From Scylla paramamosain (Eukaryota > Arthropoda > Malacostraca > Decapoda > Portunidae): 64,000 nt of DNA. Shown here piece after piece: positions 53,959 through 64,000 of this stretch; position 1 is the first letter of the stretch; each line of letters starts with the position of its first letter. The notes under the pieces were generated by a model. It was not told where the DNA came from. It did no database searches and worked only from the letters and a program-made list of their open reading frames with translations. The position numbers and the translations under genes are program-made. Location: assembly GCF_035594125.1 (NCBI RefSeq), contig NC_087192.1, positions 13,362,501 to 13,426,500 of the forward strand, in the 5' to 3' direction.

Positions 53959-54728
53959 CAAATGTGTGTATTTTGAGATTTTTTCACGTTGTTAGTTACG
54001 AAAATCCCAAATTACATGCGAAACTAGCTTTATGAGGAAAAAAAAAAAACATTACCAGAAAAATGTCTTTTGAGTGTTTTTTGAGCGTGATTTGCAACAA
54101 AGCACATTACATGGGAATAAAATCAACTTTTACGAAGAACTTGCCTTTAAGTGTTTTTTTTTTAACTCCTTACATACCAAAACGCTAAAACGCATGCAAA
54201 AACACCCTTTTATGGAGAAACAGACTAACATTACCAAAAACATGTATTTTGACTGTTTTTGATCATGTTATTTATAAAAACGCTTAAATTCATGGAAAGA
54301 ACCTTATGTTTGGGAATCGAAAGGACATTACGAGAAACGTGTATTATGAGTGTTTTTAAGTTCCTTAAGTACCAAAAAAGCTAAAACCCACAAATAAAAC
54401 TCTTTATAGAGAAAAAAAAACAAAATAAATTTTTTTTTTGTTATTCATCTTCTTAGGTACTAAGATGCCAAGATTCTGGCAATATTTTTTGGGAATCGAA
54501 AACAAAATTACTGAATATGAGTTTTTCTACGTAAAACACTATATCAGACGGAAACCAACCATTATGAAGAAAAAGAATAACATTACCAAAAAGGTATATT
54601 TTGAATGTTTTTGAGCTTGTTACCTAGAAAAAACGTGAAAATGGATGCAAAGCACTCCCTATTGGGAAAGAAAAGGACATTACGAGAAACATCTATAATG
54701 AGTGTCTTATTATTTTCGGGGAAAAGAA

Positions 54729-54752
54729 CTTGTGGTTCACAAGAACCACAAG
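54729..54752 (-). repeat. Hairpin variant of subunit D
   Basis: CTTGTGGTTC, ACAA loop, GAACCACAAG: perfect stem. It follows a G/K-fused unit, the same neighbourhood as the hairpins at 12,709 and 19,830 and unlike the one at 44,992. Confidence 0.8.
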
Positions 54753-56145
54753 GCAAAAAACGCAAAAAGTCGTGTATATAAAGAAGTTTCTTAGATACCA
54801 AAATGCTGAAACTTATGAATAACAATCTTAATTGAGAAACAGAACAACATTACCAAATGCGTGTATTTTGAGTGTTTTTTTTTTTCACATTCTTAGCAAA
54901 ACCTCAAATAGTATGCGAAACAAGGTTTATGTGGGAAAAAAATGACATTACCAGAAGTGTCTTTTGAGTGTTTTTGAGCGTGTTAGGCAATAAAGCACTA
55001 AAAAGCAGGGCAATCATATTACATTGGAATAAAACCAACTTTTACCAAGAACTTGCCTTGAAGTGTTTTTTAGCTCCTTATATACCAAATCGCTAAAAAA
55101 CGCATGCAAAACACTCCTTTATAGAGAAGCAGAATAACATTTCCAAAAAACAAGTGTTTTTGAGTGTTTTTTTTATCATGTTACCTATAAAAAATCCCTA
55201 TATTTGGGAAAAGAAAAAACATTACGAGAAATGTGTATTATGAATGTTTTTAAATTGCTTAAGTACCAAAACGTTAAAACCTACAAATAACACTCTTTAT
55301 AGAGAAAAAAATTAAATAAATAAAAAATAGCATTTTTATTTTTTTGTTATTCATGTTCATAGGTACCAAGATCCCAAAATTCTGCCAAAATTCAAGGAAA
55401 TTATGTGGAAAAAAAGAACATTATCGAAAAAGTTAATTTTACATTTTTCCGGAGTTATGTATGCAAAGCCACCTATTTGGGAAAATTTAACGACTTTACA
55501 GGAAACCTGTGTTTTGAGTGTTTTTACGCATGTTAGGCACCAAAACGATAAATAAAATTAAAGTCATTCTATATGGAAATCCAAAACAAAATTACTGAAA
55601 ACGTGTCTTATAAAAGATTTACGTAAAAAACGGTAAAACGGATGCAAACCAACGAATATGAAAAAATAGAATAATATTACCAGAAAAGTATATTTTGTGT
55701 GTTTTTTCGCTTGTTACATAAAAAAAACGCAAAAATGGATGCAAAGCATTGTATATTAGGGAAAAAAAAGTGGACATAACGAGAAACGTGTATAATGAGT
55801 GTTTTATAGTTTCACCAGAATCACAAGGCAAACAACGCAAAAACTCGTCTGTGTGGAGAAGTTTCTAAGATACCAAAATGATGAAACTCATAAATAACAC
55901 TCTTAATCAACAAACAGAACAACCTTACTAAATGCGTGTATTTTAAGTGTTTTTTTACATTCTTAGTTACCAACACCCCAAATTCCATGCGAAACTAACT
56001 TTATGTGGGAAAAAAATGACATTACCAGAAAAGTGTCTTTGAGTGTTTTTGAGCATGTTAGGCAATAAAGCACTAAAAAGCAGGGCAATCACATTACATG
56101 GGAATAAAACCAACTTTTACGAAAAATTTGCCTTTTAGTGTTTTT

Positions 56146-56622
56146 GACACGTATTTAGTAAGGTTGTTCTGTTTCTCAATTAAGAGTGTTATTCATGAGT
56201 TTCAGCATTTTAGTATCTAGGAAGCTTTTCCATATACACGAGTTTTTGCGTTTTTTGGCTTGTGGTTTTTTTGAACTATAAAACATTCATTATACACTTT
56301 TCTCGTAATGTCCCTTTGTTTCCCAATATAGAGTGTTTTGTATCAATTTTGTGTTTTTTTTGTATGTAACAAGCTCAAAAACACTCAAAATATATATTTT
56401 TGGTAATGTTTTTCTGCTTCTTGATATTGGTTGGTTTGCATCAGTTTTAGCGTTTTTCTACGTAAAACACTGAGAACACAAGTTTTCAGTAATTTTCTTT
56501 TGGATTCCCACATAGAGAGAGTTCCTTATTATTTATCGTTTTGGTGCCTAACATGCTGAAAAACATTCAAAAGACAGATTTCTGGTAAGGTCTCTTATTT
56601 CCTCATATACGAGGCCTTGTAT
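56146..56622 (+). repeat. Inverted island 4
   Basis: Forward D-E-F-G-H segment with the standard joins (GTGTTTTT/GACACGTATTTAG and ACGAGGCCTTGTAT/GTATTTTGAG). It lies about 8.89 kb from island 3 and keeps the full F/G that island 3 lost. Confidence 0.88.
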
Positions 56623-59600
56623 GTATTTTGAGTGTTTTTGAGCGTGTTACGCAATAAAGCACTAAAAGGAAGGGCAATCACATTACATGGGAATAAAACC
56701 AAATTTTACCAAGAACTTGCCTTTAAGTGTTTTTGAGCTCCTTACATACCAAAACGCTAAAACGCCTGCAAAATACAATTGATGGAGAAACAGAATAATA
56801 TTACCAAATACATGTATTTTGAGTGTTTTTGATCATATTATCTATAAAAACACTTAAATACATGCAAAGAACCTTATGTTTGGGAAACGAAAGGACATTA
56901 CGAGAAACGTGTATTATGAGTGTTTTTTTTAAGTTCTTTCAGTACCTAAAAGCTAAAACCCACAAATAACACTCTTTATTTAGAAAAAAAATAATAAACA
57001 AAAAAAATAAAAAAAATGGGATTTCTTTATTTATTATTCATCCTTATAGGTACCGAGATGCCAAAATTCTGCCAAAATTCAGGGAATTTATGTGGAAAAA
57101 AGAACATTAACAAAAAAGTTAATTATAGCTTTTTTTTCGGATTGTTAAGTACCAAACCTTAAAGTGCATGCAAAGACACCTATATAGGGAAGTTAAACGA
57201 CTTTATCAGAAACCTGTCTTTTCAGTGTTTTTCAGCATGTTAGCCACCAACACGATGATAATATGGAAGTCAGTCGATATGTGAATCCAAAACAAAATTA
57301 CTGAAAGCGTGTCTTTTCAGTGTTTTACGTAGAAAAACACTAAAGCGGATGCAAACCAACCTATATGAAGAAATACAATAACATTACTAAAAAGATATAT
57401 TTTGAGTGTTTTTGAGCTTCTTACCTACAAAAAATGCAAAAATAGATGTAAAGCACTCTATATTAAGAGACAAAAGGACTTTACGAGAAACGTGTATAAT
57501 GAGTGTTTTATAGTTTTAAAACAACAACAAGGCAATAAACGCAGAAACTCGTGTATATAGAGAAATTTCTTACAAACCGAAATGATGCAATGCATGAATA
57601 ACACTTTTAATCAATAAACAAAACTACCTTACCATATTGTGTATTTTGAAAGTTTTTCACATTCTTAGTTACGAAAATACCAAATTACATGCGAAACTAC
57701 CTTCATGTGGGAAAAAAAAATGACATTACCAAAAAAGTGTCTTTTTAGTGTTTTTGAGCGTGATATGCAACAATGCCCTAAAAAGCAGAACAATCACATT
57801 ACATGGGAATAAAACCAACTTTTACGAAGAACTTGCCTTTAAGTGTTTTTTAACTCCTTACATACCAAATCTCTAAAACGTATGGAAAACACCCTTTATG
57901 GAGAAAAAGAATAACATTACCAAAAACATGTATTTTGAGTGTTTTTGATCATGTAACCTATAAAAACGCTTAAATACATGTAAAGAACCCTATGTTTGTA
58001 TAACAAAAGGACATTACGAAAATCGTGTATTATGAGTGTTTTTACGTTACTTAAGTACCAAAAAGCTAAAACCCACAAATAACACTCTTTATAGAGAGAT
58101 TTTTTTTTTTGTTATTCATCTTCATAGTTACCGAGATGCCAAAATTCTTTCAAAATTCATGGAAATTTTATAAAAAAAAAAAATAATAATTTTAACTTTT
58201 TTCCGAAGTTATGTACAAACCCTGAAGTGTATGCAAATCCACCTATATGGGGAAATTACACGACTTTACCAGAAACCTGTCTTTTGAGTGTTTTTCAGCA
58301 ATATCAACAATATTACTGAATACGTGTCTTTTCAGTGATTTACGTAGAAAAACGCTAAAACGGATGTAAACCAACCAATATGAAGAAATAGAATAATATT
58401 ACCAAAAAGATATATTTTGATGTGTTTTTGAGCTTGTTACCTACAAAAAATGAAAAAATGGATGGAAAGCACTTTATATTGGCAAAGAAAAGGACATTAC
58501 GAGAAACGTGTATGAGTGTTTTATAGTTTGACAAGAACCAGAAGGAAAAAAAGTTTCTTATATAACAAAAAGCTGAAACTCATGAATAACACTTTTAATT
58601 TTGAAACAGAAATACCTTACCAAATGTGTGTATTAGAAAAGTTTCTTACATACCAAAATGCTGGAACTCATGAATAATATTTTTAATTAAGAAATAGAAC
58701 AACCTTACACTATGCCTGTGTTTTGAGTTTTTTTTTCACATTCTTAGTTACCAAAACCCCAAATTTCATGCAAAACTAGCTTTATGTAATAAAAAAAAAA
58801 AGATATTACAAGAAAAGTGTTTTTTGAGTGTTTTTGAGCGTGTTAGGCAATAAAGCACTAAAAAGCAGGGTAATAACATTACATGGGAATAAAAACAACT
58901 TTTACCAAGAACTTGCCTCTAAGTGTTTTTGAGCTCATTACATACCAAAACGCTAAAACGCATGCAAAACACCTTTTATGGAGAAACAGAATAAAATTAC
59001 CAAAAACATATATTTTGATGGTTTTCATCATGTTATCTATAAAAACGCTTAAATACATATAAAGAACCTTATGTTTGCGAAACGAAAGGACATTACGAGA
59101 AATGTGTATTATAAGTGTTTTTAAGTTCCTTAAGTACCAAAAAGTTAAAACCCACAAATAACACTTTATTTAGAAACAAAGTAAGAAAATAAAAAAATAG
59201 TTTTTTTTTTTTTTAGTTATTCATCTTCATAGGTACCGAGATGGCAAAATTCTGGGAAAATTCAGGGCTATTATATGATAAAAGAAAATTATTAAAAAGT
59301 TAATTTTACCTTTTTTTTCGGACTGTTATATACCAAACCATAAAGTGCATCCAAAGACTCCTATATGAGGAAATTAAACGACCTTACCAGAAATCTGTTT
59401 TCTGAGTGTTTTTTAGCATATTAGGCACCAAAACGATAAATAATAAGGAACTCACTCTATAAGAGAATCCAAAACAAAATTGCTCAAGACGTGTCTTTTC
59501 AGTGTTTTACGTAGAAAAACGCTAAAACGGATTGAAACCAACCAATATCAAGAAATAGAAAAACATTACCAAAAAGGTATATTTTGAGTGTTTTTGAGCT

Positions 59601-62483
59601 TGTTACCTACAAAAAACGGGAAAATTGATGCAAAGCACTCTATATTAGAAAACAAAAGGACTTTGCAAGAAAAGTGTATAATGAGTTTTTTTTTATAGTT
59701 CAAACGAACCAAAAGGCAAAAAACACAAAAAATCGTGGATATGGAGTAGGTTCCTAGATACCAAAATACTGAAACTCATAAATAACACTCTTTATAGAGA
59801 AACAGAACAACCTTACTAAATGCGTGTATTTTGAGTGCTTTTCACATTCTTAGTTTCCAAAAATCCCAAATTGCATGCAAAACCACCTTTATGTGAGAAA
59901 AAAAAATGACATTAACAGAAAAGTGTCTTTTAAGTGTTTTTGAGCGTGAGAGGCAATAAAGCACTAAAAAGGAGGGCAATCATATTACATTGGAATAACA
60001 CCAATTTATACCAAAAACTTGCCTTTAAGTGTTTTTGAGCTCCTTATATAACAAACCGCTAAAACGCATGCAAAACAAACTTTATGAAGAAACAGAATAA
60101 CATTACCAAAAACATATATTTTGAGTGTTATATGAGTTATATGTTTGAGTGCTATGTTATATAAAAAAAATGCAAAGAACATTATGTTTGCGAAAGAAAA
60201 GGACATTACGGGAAACGTGTATTATGAGTGTTTTTTAAGTTCCTTAAGTACCAAAAAACTAAAACCCACAAATAACACTCTTTATTTAGAAAAAAAAAAT
60301 AGGATTTTTTTTTTCCTTATTCATCTTCATAGTACCGACATGACAAAATTTTAGGAAAATTCAGGGCAATCATATGATAAGAGAATATTATCAAAAAAGT
60401 TAATTTCAGCTTTTTTTTCGGACTGTTATGTACCAAACCCTAAAGTGCATGCAAAGCCTCCTATATGAGGAAATTAAACGATCTTATCAGAAATCTGTGT
60501 TTTGAGTGTTTTTTTTTTAGCATTTTAGGCACCAAAACGATAAATAATAAGAAACTCACTCTATATAGGAATCCAAGACAAAGTGACTGAAAACGTGTCT
60601 TCTCTGTGTTTTCCTTAGAAAAGCGCTAAAACGGATGCAAACCAACCAATATCAAGAAATAGAAAAACGTTACTAAAAAGTTATATTTTGAGTGTTTTTG
60701 AGCTTGTTACCTATAAAAAACTCGAAAATTGATGCAAAGCACTCTATATTGGGAAACAAAAGGACATTGCAAGAAAAGTGTATAATGAGTGTTTTATAGT
60801 TCAAAAGAACCACAAGGCAAAAAACGCAAAATATCGTGTATATGGATAGATACACCTAGATACAAAAATGCTAAACTCATGTATAACACTCCTAATTGAG
60901 AAACAGAACAACCTTAATAAATGCGTGTATTTTGAGTGCTTTTCACATTCTTAGTTACCAAAACCCCAAATTCAATGCGAAAATAGATTTGTGGGAAAAA
61001 AAAAAGAACCTACCAGAAAAATGTCTTTTGAGTATTTTGACCGTGAAAGGCAATAAAGCACTAAAAAGGAGGGCAATCACATTACATTGGAGGAAAACAA
61101 ATTTTTACCAAGAACTTGCCTTTAAGTGTTTTTGAGCTCCTTATATACCAAAACACTAAAAGGCATGCAAAACACTCTTTATGGTGAAAAAGAATAATAT
61201 TACCAAAAACATGTATTTTGAGTATTTTTGATCATGTTACCAATGAAAACGCTTAAATACATGCAAAGAACACTATTTTTGGGAAACGAAAGGAGATTAC
61301 GAGAAACGTGTATTATGAGTGTTTTTAAGATTATTAATTACCAAAAAGCTAAAATCCACAAATAACACTCTTTATTGAGAAACAATAAATAAAAAAAATA
61401 TATATTTTCTTTCTTATTCATCTTCACAGGTACCAACATGCAAAAATTCGGGCAAAATTCAGGAAATTATGTGAAATAAGAACATTATATAAAAAGTTAA
61501 ATTTAGCTTTTGTTTTCGGACTGTTATGTACCAACCCCTAAAGTGCATGCAAAGCCACCTATATGGGGAAATTAAACGTCTTTGCCAGAAAACGGTCTTA
61601 TGAGTGTTTTTCAGCATCTTAGGAACCAACACGATAAATAACATGGAAGTCAATCTATATGGGAATCCGAAACAAAATTACTGAAAACGTGTCTTTTCGG
61701 TGTTTTACGTAGAAAACGCTAAAAAGAATGCAAACCAACCAAAATGAAGAAATAGCAAAACATTACCAAAAAGGTATATATTGAGTGTTTTTGAAATTGT
61801 TACCTACAAAAAACGCGAAAATAGATGGAAAGCACTCTATATAGGGAAGCAAAAGGCACCAAAAAGCATGTTAGGTACCAAAACGATAAATAATATGAAA
61901 GTCACTCTAAATGGAAATCCAAAACAAAATTACTGGAAACATGTCTTTTTAAAAAAAATTACGTAAAAAATGCTAAAACGCATGCAAACTAACCAATATG
62001 AAGAAATAGAATAACATTATCAAAAAACTATATTTAGTGTGTTCTTGAGCTTGTTACATAAAAAAAAATCGCGAAAATGGATGCAAAGCACTCTATATAA
62101 GGAAAAGAAAGGACATAACGAGAAACGTGTGTAATGAGTGTTTTATAGTCTCACTAGAATCACAAGGCAAAAAACGCACAAACTCGACTGTATGGAGAAG
62201 TTTCTAGAATACCAAAATAATGAAACTCATGAATAACACTCTTAATCAAGAAACAGAACAACCTTACTAAATGCGTGAATTTTGAGTGTTTTTTACATTG
62301 TTAGTTATCAAAACCACAAATTCCATGCGAAACTAGGTTTATGTGGGAAAAAAATGACATTACCAGAAAAGTGTCTTTGAGTGTTTTTGATCGTGTTAGG
62401 CAATAAAGCACTAAAAAGCAGGGCAATCACAATACATTGGAATAAAACCAACTTTTACGAAGATCTTGCCTTTTAGTGTTTTT
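56623..62483 (-). repeat. HOR satellite array, reverse block 5
   Basis: Anchors near 57049, 58127, 59231, 60332 and 61429, all at 1.08-1.10 kb. One unit (about 59.3-60.3 kb) is extra compared with the 50 kb region. Near 60,120-60,165 A is damaged by ATATGAGTTATATG-like sequence. At about 61,857 a deletion joins subunit E (GGAAGCAAAAGG) to G (CACCAAAAAGCATG). No gene is seen. Confidence 0.92.
61857..62483 (-). repeat. Supercycle segment R3 after deletion (matches 55,520-56,145)
   Basis: After the join at about 61,857 the sequence follows the part just before island 4, including GGAAATCCAAAAC, AATCACAAGGCAAAAAACGC-type D and a C with GTGTCTTTGAGTG. The third supercycle thus lacks about 3.7 kb present at 51.8-55.5 kb. 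Confidence 0.78.
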
Positions 62484-62940
62484 GACACGCATTTAGTAAG
62501 GTTGCTCTGTTTTTCAATTAAGAGTGTTATTCATGAGTTTCAGCATATACACGAGTTTTTGCGTTTTTTGCCTTGTGGTTTTTTTGAACTATAAAACATT
62601 CATTATACACTTTTCTCGCAATGTCCCTTTGTTTCCCAATATAGAGTGCTTTGTATCAATTTTTTGAGTCTTTTTTTGTAGGTAACAAGCTCAAAAACAC
62701 TCAAAATATACATTTTTGGTAATGTTTTTCTGCTTGTTGATATTGGTTGGTTTGCATCAGTTTTAGCGTTTTTCTACGTAAAACACTGAGAAGACACATT
62801 TTCAGTAGTTTTCTTCTGGATTCCCACATAGAGTGAGTTCATTATTATTTATCGTTTTGGTGCCTATTATGCAGAAAAACATTCAAAAGACAGATTTCTG
62901 GTAAGGTCTTTAATTTCCTCATATAGAACGCTTTGCATAT
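62484..62940 (+). repeat. Inverted island 5
   Basis: Forward D-E-F-G-H segment with standard left join (GTGTTTTT/GACACGCATTTAG). The right join has drifted to AGAACGCTTTGCAT/ATCTTTTCAGTG. D is shortened: CAGCATATACACGAG skips the part around GGTATCTAGG. Confidence 0.86.
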
Positions 62941-64000
62941 CTTTTCAGTGTTTTTGAGCGTGTAACGCAATAAAGCACTAAAAGTCAGGGCAATCTCATT
63001 ACATGAGAATAAAACCAAATTTTACCAAGAACTTGCCTTTAAGTGTTTTTGAGCTCCTTACGTACCAAAACGCTAAAACGCATGCAAAATACATTTTATG
63101 GAGAAACAGAATTACATTACCAAATACATGTATTTTGAGTGTTTTTGATCATGTTATCTATAAAAACGCTTAAATACATGCAAAGATCATTATGTTTGGG
63201 AAACGAAAGAACATTACGAGAAACGTGTATTATGGGTGATTTTTAAGTTCCTTCAGTACCAAAAAGCTAAAACCCACAAATAACACTCTTTAGAAAAAAA
63301 AATATAATGAATAAAAAAATAATGAAATGGGATTTTTTTTGTTATTCATCTTCATAGGTACCGAGATAACAAAATTCTGCCAAAATTCAGGGAATTTATG
63401 TGGAAAAAAAACATTATTATATAAGTTAATTAGAGCTTTTTCTTTTGGATTGTTATGTAGCAAACCCTAAACAGCATGCAAAGCCACCTATATAGGGAAG
63501 TTAAACGACTTTACCAGAAACCTGTCTTTTCAGTGTTTTTCAGCATGTTAGGCACCAAAACGATAAATCATTTGGAAGTCAGTCAATATGTGAATTCAAA
63601 AGAAAATTACTGAAAACGTGTCTTTTCAGAGTTTTACGTAGAAAAACGCTAAAGCAGATACAAACCATCTATATGAAGAAATAGAATAACATTACCAAAA
63701 AGATGTATTTTGAGTGTTTTTGAGCTTGTTACCTACAAAAAATGCAAAAAATGGATGTAAAGCACTCTATATTAGGAAACAAAAGGACATTACGAAAAAA
63801 CGTGTATAATGAGTGTTTTATAGTTTTAAAAGAACCACAAGGCAATAAACGCAAGAACTCATGTATATAGAGAAATTTTTACATAACAAAATGATGAAAT
63901 GCATGAATAACACTTTTAATAGATAAACAGAACTACCTTACCAAATTGTGTATTTTGAGTGTTTTTCCCATCGTTAGTTACGAAAATGCCAAATTACATG
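62941..64000 (-). repeat. HOR satellite array, reverse block 6, running off the window
   Basis: One unit with anchor near 63357, a GTCAGTCAATATG-type G near 63,580, and E/D sequence to the end. It matches about 56,623-57,690. The array is not finished at base 64,000. Confidence 0.9.

Larger units (their letters stand above)
47731..56145 (-). repeat. HOR satellite array, reverse block 4
   Basis: Anchors near 48143, 49226, 50312, 51411, 52529, 54456 and 55361. The 1,927 bp gap (52529-54456) holds the same J-to-K deletion as 46,580, now near 53,490. The 905 bp interval (54456-55361) reflects the G/K fusion near 54,485. Contains the truncated G at 49,398 and 53,607. No gene is seen. Confidence 0.92.

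Overview
The window is satellite DNA from end to end. I found no gene, RNA gene or transposon. It is strongly A+T rich and built from diverged tandem monomers of about 95 bp, with no open frame longer than 146 codons. This points to a eukaryotic nuclear genome and to heterochromatin such as a centromere, pericentromere or knob. The species cannot be read from the sequence and I do not recognise the satellite family. Single telobox-like AAACCCTAAA motifs would fit a plant, but that is weak evidence.

The array has three levels. Level 1 is the ~95 bp monomer: CACTC plus A/T tracts, a GTAATG core, TTTGCATG, AGCGTTTTGGTA and a CTCAAAAA tail. Level 2 is a higher-order repeat (HOR) of about 1.1 kb with 11 subunits, called J, A, B, C, D, E, F, G, H, K and I here. 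D is about 150 bp. The K/I boundary is an A-run followed by T-rich sequence that marks each copy once. Level 3 is a supercycle of about 7-10 kb in which variant HORs recur in a fixed order.

Layout, with 'forward' meaning the orientation at base 1: 1-11,206 forward; 11,207-11,677 a reversed island; 11,678-18,756 forward; 18,757-20,884 reverse; 20,885-21,359 forward island; 21,360-32,641 reverse; 32,642-33,436 diverged monomers without HOR order; 33,437-37,420 and 39,558-43,158 the two arms of a large inverted repeat made of diverged monomers, around a spacer with about two forward HOR units; 43,159-64,000 reverse, broken by forward islands at 47,260-47,730, 56,146-56,622 and 62,484-62,940.

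The parts evidently evolved by unequal exchange and segmental amplification. The same ~470 bp inverted island, the same truncated G subunit, the same G/K fusion and the same small hairpin reappear in matching order on both sides of the window. The most unusual items are the inverted islands copied as part of a supercycle, the 4 kb inverted repeat of old monomers enclosing younger HOR sequence, and a (TA)n tract present in only one arm. Short open frames exist but recur as paralogous translations of the satellite, so none is annotated as a gene. All alignments were done by eye, so boundaries are good to roughly 5-30 bp and no percent identities are given.
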